A stretch of DNA of 64,000 bases, taken from contig NW_024882320.1 of assembly GCF_019059575.1 (NCBI RefSeq), forward strand, positions 124,001-188,000, given 5' to 3'. A model generated the notes under the pieces. It had not been told where the DNA came from. It searched no databases and saw nothing but the letters and a program-made list of their open reading frames with translations. Every line of letters starts with the position of its first letter. Within the stretch, counting starts at the first letter, position 1. Position numbers and translations under genes: made by a program. The stretch comes from Amphibalanus amphitrite. Lineage: Eukaryota > Arthropoda > Thecostraca > Balanomorpha > Balanidae. Shown in pieces: positions 22,501 to 34,500 of this stretch.

Positions 22501-25500
22501 TTTTTTGTTAGGCTATGTACCGTCTGGGGTTTCAGTTATCTTGCCAACCAGTGAAAGGTCTTGGTGAAAATGTCATCCTTGAGGTGGCTGGTTGAAGTAA
22601 AAGTCGAGGAATATGTAATTGATGAATTTGATTGGCTCACTGGGTGAGTATTTACGTGCAGCCTACATGCTTATATTTTTTTTAGTGAAAGTGGTCGTTT
22701 TGAAAGCAGGTCTCGGCTACATATGGCAGGTTGCTGCGTTGCACCGGCTGCCTATAATAGAATATGCAGTGCGTCACAGTCAGAGTGCTAGAGCTTCTAT
22801 TTACCTCTATCCGATCTGACGTTCTCATCACGTGTGACCCCTCTCCATTGGCAGACATCCCGTGAGAACCTGATCGGCATTCAGGTGCTGAACCCGAGCC
22901 CGCCGGACTCGTCCGAGGACATCCACATCTACGACTTCTACCAGATCGAGCCATCGGCCGTGGTACGTCGTGAGGGTCGAGTCGGGACCGAGGGAGGTCA
23001 TTTTCATTGGAAGCTTTTCTTGTTTTATACCTAAGCTGTGTTGTGATGATAGTTCGATGTTTATCTAACTCCATTATTAATCACGGGCTGAATAACTATT
23101 CGATTCACTGAACCGTTTATCTTACTATTTTTAACCACCACCGCGTAACCCTAGTCTCGCAAATAATCCATTATGCTGCGATCATAGAGATCTTATAATA
23201 AGATCTCTATGGCTGCGATGCCCAGAGTGTGATGCCTCGTTAACCAAATGTGATCGTGTTTTCTCCAGATCTGGCAGCTGCGCCGCGACTTTCTGGCGTT
23301 CCCGGTGAGCTCTGCCAGTTACCAGATCACGCTGCGGTACATGACCCGAGGCCCGGCCCGCGGCGGAGCTGTGCTGCTGTTCACCGCCATCAGACGTGAG
23401 TACTTACATAGAGCTACACGCAGTGGTCTGGGACAGGATGGCGTTCATGCGATTCACCATCGGGCTTACAGTTGAATCTGCTTTTGGGGAGGAGGGATTG
23501 GGGCTTAGGAATATGCTGTTGTACATACGCTTGTAGTCTAGCTTTTTGTAGTGTGTGTTTGCTTATCTGTACTTTTTTTCTTGCTTCCTGATGATCTGCT
23601 TGTATCATGCTGCTTGAATGTCTCCTATGCCGTTATACCTAACGCTCCACGCCGAACAAGTTTTGTTTCGCTCAATTCTGACACCTATTCCATCGCTCGT
23701 CTGTGCTCTTAGGTTCTGATGTGCGGGAGCTGCGTCTCACCTCGCTGCTACGGTATGAGGAGGAGCGGGGACGGGTGCCTCGGCTGCGGCTGCACAACAC
23801 GCTCGTCAGGAAAAACCGATACGGCGTGTCAGCTCTGTTCTACAGCAGGTGCGTAGTCGATGGGTAGAGGGGGTAGTTGAGAGGCACTGGTTATATCACG
23901 GGAGGCTAGAGAATATACTGTTGGCGTGTTTGTGATGCTCATACTGCATGCGTTGGGAGTTGCAGGAGGCGTCATAAGTGAGCTTAACGACTTAATTCGA
24001 TCAGCACTCGCTACTGATGCTTAGGCAACCGAACGAAGCATTTAAGATCAGTCCAATGCCACTTAGAATAGCAGCATCAGAGCAGTTAGTAGGTCTCTGT
24101 CTGCCCTCTGGCTAAGCTTCGCATCCACCCAATATGTCAAATATGCGATGCTCATGTATCGTCACCTTATTCACTATGCCTGCAGATACCGTGGCGACCT
24201 ACACGAGCTCTTCCTCCGAAAATCGAACGTCTCTATCGAGATGTACGACTCTGAGCTCTCGGGTAACCGCGAGGAGGCGGTGTTCTACCTGTCTCCGTTC
24301 CGAGAGGACGTGTCTCACAACATCTCTGAGGTGACCACCGTGATCAACAGGACGCGGATCGACAACAACGGAGCCGGCATCAGGCAGTTCTCCAGGTGGG
24401 TGGCGGTGCTTTACTGCGGATTGGATGTGCTTGATGAATTTGACACCCGATTGCGAAAGCCCAAAAGTTCAGCTAGCATGAAAAGTGCTTAGCCTCCGGC
24501 AGAGTAAGCAGTTTTTGTTAATGTTTTTTTTTGCGGTTACTTTCATCGTAAAAGCTTGTTGCTGGCTTAGTTGATGTCCACTTAGGTATACTTATTTGTT
24601 CAGTCAGCTTTTAATTCATTTTGTGTAGGCATCGCATGATTTCGTTTCACGAAAAAAGGTGACGATTAAGTTTTATCTGACACGCGCTTCTACCATCAGG
24701 GACCTATGGTTGTCCAACAACCTCTTCCACTGGGTGTTGGACAACACGACCGTCACGTCCAACCGGCGCGGCGGCCTGGACGTCTCTCTTCCCTACGTGT
24801 GGCGCTACAACGAGAACTTCACCCACTCCTTCTACGTGGCCGACTGCACCTTCTCCGGCAATCGCGACTTCCAGGCAGTGGTCGGAGGCCACTTCGCGAG
24901 ACTCCAGATCCTGCGAAACACTTTCCAGGATAACATCTGTAACGGTGGCCTGCTAGCGGTGCGTGGCATGGAAAAGGAGCTGCTGATTTCTAGGAACGTG
25001 ATCCGTCGGAACACGGGAACTTTCATGGTGGAAGTGGCGGTGGACAGTCAGTCAGAGATTCTCGGTCACGTAACTGCCGAGATCACCCGTAATGAGGTGC
25101 GATTCAACGAGCAGCCGCTGTCCGGCAGGGCGGTGCACGCAGCGCCGAGTCACGTGCTGGCGGTGCGCGGCGTACAGCGTGTCAATGTCACAGAGAATCT
25201 ACTGGGACGCAATCAGATGGACTACGAGTTCCTGGCTGGGACTCACTCGTCCAGTCTGGCCACAGAACTGATGGCTAGCCGAAACTGGTGGGGGACGAGA
25301 AACCCACACGAGATCCGGGAACGCATCTTCGACTTTGATGACTGGAACAGCTATGCGATCGCGCGATTCAGTCCGTTCCTGTCGAGGGATTCGCTGGATG
25401 CGCCGGAAGAGTACGAGTACGAGCAGGAGCACCAGCCCGATCTGGACAACCTTGGCGGCAGGATCAGGGGCAACTTCACACTCCGGTGAGTTGAATCAGT

Positions 25501-28500
25501 GGCAGCCGAGGCAGGGGACGACCGTTAAAGATGCTGGAAAGTTGGCTCGTGTGATCGACTGCGCTAATGATGCATTGATATATCTGCAGCACTCTCCCTG
25601 ATGGACTTCAATTTGTTAGCGTCATGCTTCTCGAAACAGGAAATCGAAACCTGCTTGTTGTCCAAATGCATGCTCGTAAATTTGGGAGCCTGAAATAGCA
25701 TACAACGATCATCCAACTATGATAGATATGATATTTAAGATATTGTTACGATCCTATATCCAGTTACAGTTGAACCATCTTCACCCTCAGTGCCGTCAGT
25801 AACTGACTCACCCCTCCCTCACCGCCAGGTACCGTCCGCAGCCCTACATTGTTCGCTCGGACATCACCGTCATGCCAGAGGCCACGCTGCGCCTGGAGCC
25901 GGGCGTCACACTCGAGTTTTACTCGTCCGTCGGTCTGCTGGTCCTGGGCACCCTTCTGGCTGAGGGTAACCCTCGCCAACGCATCACCCTCCGTCCCCTC
26001 ACCCGCGAGCTGCAACACTTCCGCGTGGGCCGCGCTGTGGCCCAGCGGCAGCTGTGGGGCCACGACGAGAGGCCGGCCAGGCTGAGGCTGTGTACCGCTG
26101 GGAAATGTGGAGGCTCGGAGGGATTTCTGGAGCTGTTTAATGCCACCACGGTGCAGTGGGTGCCGGTGTGTGACCGGCGCTTCTCCGATCGGAACGCGGA
26201 GGTTGTGTGCCGCCAGCAGGGCCTTCCGTCGGTGAACGTGCATCTCCGCCGCGGAAAGCGCACAGAGTTTCACGCTGGATCTGTCAGTCTGGTCACCACC
26301 TGGCCTGAGCTTCTCGAGTGTTCGGGACAGGAGGAGAACCTCGGTCAGTGTCGACTCCGTATGACTGGCCGACCGGGCGAGCCCGCTCCCCGCTGCCACT
26401 GGGAAGACGAGTATGTGTTCATCGCGTGTGGAGCGGCCGACGCCAACGCCACGGCGCGCGCGTGGGGAGGCGTGAGGTTCTCCACGCCAACCTTCGAAGT
26501 TCAGTCGTTCTTCGAGCGGCTTCACGACGTCCACACCCACGGCCGCGGTCGGTCACGTCAGTCGCGTCTGAGGTTTGTGGATGTTCTCGGCGCCGGCTGG
26601 CTGCATGGGGAGAAGTCTCCAGCGCTGCTCAGCGTGGCCATATCGCCCGACGTTCGTGCGGTGAATGTGACTGGCAGTCTGAGCGATGGCGTGACCGTGG
26701 TTAACCCCACGCGGACACTCGACTTCATGCACCTGTGGTGAGTAGCGCTACCACGTGGAATAATGCCCAAAGTTTATTTTAGACTCCTGGCAATTTGTTA
26801 GTGTCATTCGTGGACTCCTGCCTATCGTCTCCAATTAGTTTCAAAGTTGTATCTTTATGGATGTCGATGATAAAAATATTTTATTTTCATGCATTCTAGC
26901 GCTGCTCATTTGTAACTTATCGGTGATATCTATTTCACGAAGGAATCACTTGTCACCATGAACATTTAACAGAAACCGTCGCGTCTATGCCCATTTCCCG
27001 GTTCTCGACCTGTCTCTAACCCAACTGTCCCGTCTGTGTGTCGCAGGGTGCACAATAACCTCGGTATTGGCCTGAATACCATCATGCTGACCGGCGAGGC
27101 GCGCAGCTCCGGACGAAGCTCGTTCGTTCCACTGCAGGAGGTGCCCGTACCGTACAACCTGTTCGGTAAGTACAGACAAGCCCTGACAAAGGACTAGGTG
27201 TCCCCATGGACGGAACGATAGACATGTGGAACGTAATCCTTATCTGAAAGTTGGCGCTACTGTTTATCGTTTGAATTGTTTTCTTTCGTATTTCGATAGA
27301 TGCAATATGCACGTATAGTTAGCATGGAGTCGACGTGTCCCGTTCCCTTCAAGCCAAGGTCCAGTAGAGTCGCTTTCATATTCGTCATCCTAGATCACTG
27401 CATTGCTCCTTCAATCGTTCTGCTCTGCTTTGCCGCAGGCATGGTGGATATGTGCGACGCCCACAAGGAGATAGTTGTCCAAGAAAGGATACTGCTTTAC
27501 TACAAGTACGACAACCGGCCGGTGGACTGTGTCAAAATCTTCACCTCGTCGGCTCGCATCAAAACGTTCGGATTCAGGTATGTTCGCGTCGCTCGATACA
27601 ACGCAAATTCGCCTGTCTCGAATGGGTTCCAATTCAATCGCTGGTTTTTGTAGTGTTCTGTACTAGAGCATCAGTTTTTTTTCGGTAGATGCGTTTCAAG
27701 CTTTTTCCCGACTGTATGTCGCTTATTAAATTGCCGGTGTTTAACCATTCTCGGTTTCACTTTTTCACAGATTGCTGCAGTTCAACCTGGTCAATTCAAC
27801 CGATGAGCCACTTCTGACACCGGACTACATCCGGCTGTACGATGGCGATATCTATAACGTGACGTCTCGACAGATGGCGCAGCTGTCGGTGGGCTCGTCT
27901 GATGGCGCGGTGTTCCATGTGACCAATGAGACCTCGATGAGCGTTCAGCTCCATGCGAGCGGCGCCGGCAGTCGGCACGGATTTATCGCTGAAGTGGTGA
28001 CGCTGCCAGTCTCCAGCATCGGATTCAGTGAGTTGGAGTCGGGGTGTAGGACCACTGTCGGTACTACGTCGAGTGATAAGTAACGGGTTTCCGATAGGGG
28101 AATTGGTACGTTGGAGCATTTGGCCCAAATCCGAGGGCTTGGAAACATTTATGGGCATTTTATGAACTTTCGTTAGCTGTCATATCACTTATGTACTAGG
28201 GTTGACTATTAAATAATGGAAGTGCCTTAAGCAATTAAACGTTTTTGCACGTGCACACATTTTTTTGGTGTCATTTCATGCGCCGATGTTTTTTCTATCC
28301 AATGGTGAAGACCACATGTCCTTAGCTACTTCTTGCTCCAAGCTATCGTCGTTTTCCCAAGAGACCACCTGAACCTGCGGCGCACCATGAAAAAGGAGTC
28401 TGGCAATGGCCAAAATCGCGCGCCAAGCGCCAGCGCGAGGTCATCAGAGCTTACTGGCTTATTGTTATGGCTACACAATGGACAATTGCTATATTTTCAT

Positions 28501-31500
28501 TAAAAAAATACACATAAGGCACGATAGATGACAGCATACACTACTCCACATAATCGCCTTCAAGCATCACACACCGTTCCAGCCTCCTCTTGACCCGCTC
28601 CGGAACGCCGCCAGAAGACTGATCGGCGCTTTCTTTCTCAAACCGATGAAAACACTGACATATCGTCTGTGGGGAGGCTGCGTCGCTCCATACACTTAAA
28701 AAAGAAATTTTCTGATCTTGGTAGGCCTTTTCCCTACGACAAACTGAGCTCTAATGACCTTGCACTCGGCGCTGGCGCACGGTTTTGGCCATTGCCAGGT
28801 GGTGCGCCACAGGTTCGGGAGGTCTCTTGGGAAAACGACGATAGCTTATAGCAAAAAGTAGCTAAGGACATGTGGTCTTCACCATTGGATAGAAAAAACA
28901 TGGGCGCATGAAATGACACCAAAAAAATGTGTGCACGTGCAAAAACGTTTAATTGCTTCGGGCACTTCCATTACTTAATAGTCAACCCTAGTATGTATAA
29001 CTTAGCTGCATCTGAATCATGATCTCTCGGCCTGTTTTACCCCTCACTATTCTCTCGCCTTTCTCAGGCCGATATGTGCGCCACAACGTCTCCTACTCTG
29101 ACATATCGTCCAACGAGGGCGGCGGCATCTCCTACATGAACGCCGGCGAGATCAACCCGACGCTGACACTGGAGTGGAACCGGCTGATGGACAATGGTCG
29201 GAGGCTGTACGGCAACTTCACGTCGAGTCGCGCCGCCGTGCTACTGGACGTGCAAAACACCCAGCACCTCTACTTCACGGTGAGGGAGAGAAGAGGGAGA
29301 GAGGTCGCTGAAGGGTATGGGAGGGGATGTTGTGTTTGAGGGGGCCTTTGAGGGACGGGAAAGTAGGGTTGTCGCTGGAGGCAGTTATGGGAGGGGACTG
29401 TGTGCTGGCGAAAGGTTCAAGGCTTGAGAAGTTATGGGTCCTGCGTTTTAGTTGAGCTACGAATTGAATGCGTTTGTAGAAGACGGAATGTGAATGGAAT
29501 GCCTGTAGGGTTGTGTGGGCTGGCATAAATTTGATGGTGTGGCTGGGTAAAACGCCTAGTTTTCGAAGTGCTTCAATAGAGTGTGATAGTGATGTGTTTT
29601 CCGAATACCAATGCTTAATGATTCTCGCTCCCGCCGGCAGAACAATATAATCCAACGTAACCAGGGCGGCCTGCACATCCGGGCGGACTCTAACGGGCTG
29701 GCCACGGCGCTGAAGGCCTACATCTACCTGAACCTGTTCGCCGACAACCTGAGCTGGTCCACCCTGTACGTGGAGGGTCGCAAGACGTCCCCATACCAGG
29801 AGGCCATCCTGTACTACAACTACTTCACCCGGGCCAACTGCACCTTCCAGAACGTGCTGGAGTTCAACCAGGTAAGCAAAACGACGAACATTGGCTCACT
29901 TTATGCTTGGATTGGATATGTCGGACGTCGGTAAGATTTTAAAGACCTTGTTTGTGTGACAGTCAGTCGTCGAAATACGAAGCTGCTTTTATTCATTGTT
30001 TTTATTTTTGCGGTAGCTGTTTCGATGTATCAAGACCAAGAATTACCGCTATGCTAATGAGGCAGTAGCCACACAGTCATAGGCTGACAGATCCTGCAGA
30101 ACGTAAAACTTCCACTGACCCGGTCGTTCTCTGTCCGCTTCAGGTGGTTGCTAACTTCAGCTACAACCTGGTGCACAACAACCGCGGCTTCCACATCATG
30201 AAGGTGTCTGGGTTTGAGCGGGTCCACCTGCCCATCTACCAGAACTTTGCGCACAACGGCTTCATCATGTAAGGGAGCAGAACGCGACTTAAAACGCATT
30301 CGTCAGCTGACATCATGCGACATCAAAAGCTGAGGCCCTTGAATTGTTTTAAAAAGCACGATATCACCGATTATTTATTTTCCACTCTGGTATTTATTTT
30401 CCATCATTTTTTGCATAACGATTACAATATAAGTGATTGTGTTTAAACTGGCAGTGTGCTCCGGATATCTAACTTCATCACAACTTATGTTATATCAACT
30501 ACACTGTACCAGCACTGCCGAATCCCTGTCGTCCCTCCTACTCACCCATCACCTTCCCTCAGGAACTACGCTACTGACCGCGAGGAGCGTACCACCGTGC
30601 TGGCGGGCAGCGCCGGCCAGCAGTACGCCGATAACGTTCTGGTGAACATTGACAACGACTACGAGCTGGTTACCATCAACCGAACAGAGTTAGTGACTAG
30701 AACATGGAGGGTCACGGGCGCACCGCTGGGCTGGTGTTTTTGGGTGACTGGTGGTGGGTAGAAGGAGGATTGGTCTAGATGGAAGGAGAGGCGTGGCCAG
30801 TGTTTTGCTTTTAGGTTTAGTGAAAACCGTTGGGATTATTCGGCAATGGTGCCTGTGTACATATATATTTAGGTAAAATGTGTCCTAAATTTCTCGGGAT
30901 GTTGATTGATCTTCTTAATTCTTCTTCATTGTTTGTTATTGTATTTCCTGATCTTTATTTCATGCACTGTGTTTTATGAAATAGCGTGCGTGTGACGACA
31001 CATGAATGCTGCACTGGCTTTTGTTACCCCTGGGTGGCTCGTTAGTCCCTCTTGTTCTGGTAAATGTGGGAACTCAACGGGCACTGCACTTCTGCACAAT
31101 GACAATGACGTTTTGTGGAGTGTATGTCACCACCGGTTCGGGTTTTGGTGGCACTTCCGGTGTATTTTGTACGCACCAGTCTGTTTACAGAATCCCTCGC
31201 CCGCTGTGCCCACAGGGAAGATCTAAAGATTTCAAACTACAGGTGAGGCCTCCCTGCATCTATCATGCATCGCTAATTAGCATTTGTGATAACTTTGGGG
31301 CCAATTCAACAGTCAGTTGAATGTGTGCATTGTGCTCAATTAGTATGCTACTGTGGCTCCAAGCAACGTCAAAAACATTTTTTCATGCGCGCTTGCTGAT
31401 TTTTGGGACCATTCCGTTATCACATTGATGTTCGTGCTCGGTGCGTCTTGCTGCAACTGTGACAAATGAGAGCTACGTGAAGCTACCGTCTGTTATCGTC

Positions 31501-34500
31501 TGGTGTGACGACTCTATGATGTGCCTTCTTTCTGGCGCCGATGTTATTTCTTGTCATTTGTATATCGTATTTACTAAATGTCGGTTCCTCCTGTGTCTAC
31601 CAACCGCTAACCATCTGCTCTCGTCTCTGTGCTGCCAGGTACGAGGTATGGCGCACTCCACTGGATGCTCGTCACAACTGGTGGGGCTATAACGAGACTC
31701 TGGCCATCCAGGGACGGATCAAGGATAAACTGGACGGACAGGGACTGCTCAGAGTCGACTTCAGGTAACCGCCAGACACGCCGTCTCTTGAACGTTAGCC
31801 TCCCTGTGGCGCAGGCTGCTGCGGCTCTATTTATTCGAATGCCCAGCATTTCATACATGTATAGCATTTCATATTGCATCTTGTCTTAGCTTAGCCGTAA
31901 GACAGCTCGAAAGGATTCAAAATGAATATGTTCAAACGTTACCATTTGTGCCTTTTTCTCAGAATGTCATCACAATTGCGGTGAGCTTACTGTCTTTAAC
32001 ACAGTTGAATTTCCACTGTCCGTAACCTTTGGACCGTTTCTTTTGACAGCAACTTCCACATGAACAACCGCTCGCTACTGAGCGGCAAGTGTCCGCCGGG
32101 ATGGACGCTGGTCGACACCACCTGCTTCATGTACATGCCGGCGCCCATGAACTTCACTGAGGCCAAACAGTTCTGTCTGGTGAGTGTGGGAGGGGTTAAC
32201 AGTGGAGTGGAAGGGAATGGTGAAGGATTCTACGAGTACAAAGCTCTGGTTTGAGCTTATTTAGCTTGGTAATAACGATAAACTCTAGCAATAGATATCG
32301 TGAAAACCTTGTCTATACTCTGTGCTCCCGCTCTGAGTTCTGGAACGGTTCTCTTGTCCCTGGATTGACCCACTGTAAACGTGCCTCCACCCTCTTCCAC
32401 TCTGTGCTTCCACTCTGACTTCTGTGCTCGTTCCTCTATCTCAACTGTTGACCGTATCGCTGCTCCGTTTTTACCTCCAAAGTTCCGCTGCGACTTCTAA
32501 CCGCACCTCTGTCTCCCCACAGGACGATAACGCGTCGATGCCGTACCTGAACACCGACTACAGCGGGCTGGTACGGTACATCCGCGGCCGCCAGGAGCGC
32601 TACAACTGGCGCCTGGACCGGGTCTGGGTGCAGCACCTGGACATTGTGGAGGGCTGCAGCTACTTCGTACAGCAGCGCGTCGTCACCGGACCCTGCGAGC
32701 TGCAGCTGCCCTTCCTCTGCGAAATGGGTGTGTATATGGGGAGAGGGGGAGGGCGGTGGTTCGATAAGTAAGGTCGGGTTGGGATGGGGATAGCCATCAG
32801 ACGACGGTAATGACAGCTGCGATAATCCATTCAACGGGTTGTATTGCCAGAGAAAGTTTATGCTAAAGAAGCTAAAGTCTTATGAAGACAAGGAAGATAC
32901 AGAAAGTACGTTTTTTAAATAAGAAGGTAAAATGTGTGACTATCGAATGCGTGTTTTCTTATATCTATGAAAAATATATTTTTAGTTAATGGTGTCAGCA
33001 TTACAGGTATCGTGACGCTATCCATTCGACATTCACCGTATACTACCAGCACGGAATATATAGTCTACGACATGGAATGGACAAGATCGAGATTTCCTGT
33101 AACTGCCGAGTTTTTGGCGACCTGATGATTTAGTCGTGCGGATTCGCTGTGGTTACTTCCTTTACGAGGATGAAAGTATAGTTGCCAGACCTATAACTAA
33201 TAGGGGAAGGTGGGGCATAACGGGGTACCGGGGCAATATGAGAAGGCGCATTTTATTCTAATCCAGGTGTTGCTGTCTGGAATCACTTCTGACAATTTAA
33301 ACTTCGCTCGTTTGCCGCCCTTTTCCGGTGGACGCCGGCGGGAGGCGGCGTTGCTGAGGATGGTGGGTAAGGTTTTTTTCATGGTGCTGATGTATTTTTC
33401 AACATTCGTTTGGTAACTTCCTAGGTGAAAATCCGTTCGAGTAGGTTTGTCATAGTCAGTGAAAGCAATGACTCTCGTCCTAGCCAACCTTTCCCTGCGA
33501 TAGAAAGTTGCCGGCTGTTTTGATAAACATGAACGATCCTGCTCTATTGCCAATGTCCTTCGGGGGTTAAAACGGGTTTCCGGTAGAGGCGATATGGGTT
33601 GGTGAATTTTACCACATTTTACCACATTCACCCCATTTACGTGCCCAGAAGTGCTTTTTGTTACAGTTATAACTAGTTGCCTTTATTGGCCCACTCACGT
33701 TTCATAAATGCATTTAGGAGGGGTTGTGTTAAACGTTTTCAAACGTTGTCATAATGTTTCTTCATTTTAAGTAGGTACACAGGCACCGTGTATGTGCCTA
33801 ATATATATTTTTGCCGAGATACACTCTTTCATTTTCAGTAGCTTGGATCTTGGTTTAAGCGGCGAGTGCACAGGAACGTGCACCCAGCAGCCTGACACAA
33901 GTCCCGGATTTTCACCACGCCCTTTATCGTTTGTCGCAGTCCTCGAATGGAGTCGATGCTGGCGCCGCCACCGACCGTCCGCGTATTTGGAAATTCCGAC
34001 CTCGACGAGCATCTGTGGTAGAAAACCACCACTTTGGTAGGGGAAACTACTGCTGTCTGCTACCATTTGCACTACATGTGTCGCTATAGCTGCGACATCT
34101 ATGCATATTAAATCGCGACGTGTGTGTGCGGTGACCGGTGATTCTTGGGTGATTCTAGTTAGCGATTAGCTAGGGCAGCAGGGTGGATCCAGACTTTCAG
34201 TTTGAGGGTGGGCGGACTCTTGGCCGGCCCGATCCCCGGCAGTCAAAGTTGCTGAGCGGGGGGGGGGGGAGGAAAGTCCAATATAATGACCCAAAAGACA
34301 TGCCTATTGCCCATAGGTATATACGTATGTATTGAATGGTATCAGCACTCAGCAGTGTGCCTCCTGAGATGTTAGTGATTTTTATCGATTCATCAAGTTG
34401 ACTATTTGTTTTTTTGCGGATATCTTAAAAACGGTGGCGCTCCGCGTCGGTGTTTTTTAACTTATTTAATAACCTTTAGCTTTAACTTTACCAATACCAA

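Larger units (their letters stand above)
20149..25485 (+). other. bark: bark module 2: SRCR, beta-helix, CUB-like, beta-helix
   Basis: Exons 8-10 give a complete SRCR domain (GRLQVLIDNEWGTVC, ALVCRQMGW, CRHES, CPHEMDVALRC). Exons 11-12 are beta-helix turns (DNDGDGLGIMY, ENGESGIHYN). Exons 13-15 look like a degenerate CUB region (HIYDFYQIEPS, YQITLRYM) followed by new turns. Exons 16-17 are beta-helix again and close with RNWWGTRNPHEIRERIFD and ARFSPFL, matching the end of module 1. Confidence 0.78.
25829..31764 (+). other. bark: bark module 3: SRCR, CUB, beta-helix
   Basis: The 909-nt exon 18 carries SRCR 3 (VQWVPVCDRRFSDRNAEVVC, LLECSGQEENLGQC). Exons 20-21 form a CUB domain (MVDMCDAHKEIVV, DYIRLYDGDIY, MSVQLHASG). 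Exons 22-26 are beta-helix turns and end with RHNWWGYNETLAIQGRIKDK and LRVDFR, the third copy of the closing motif. The donor of exon 25 is GTTAGT, weaker than its neighbours, but the phase joins correctly to exon 26. Confidence 0.8.
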
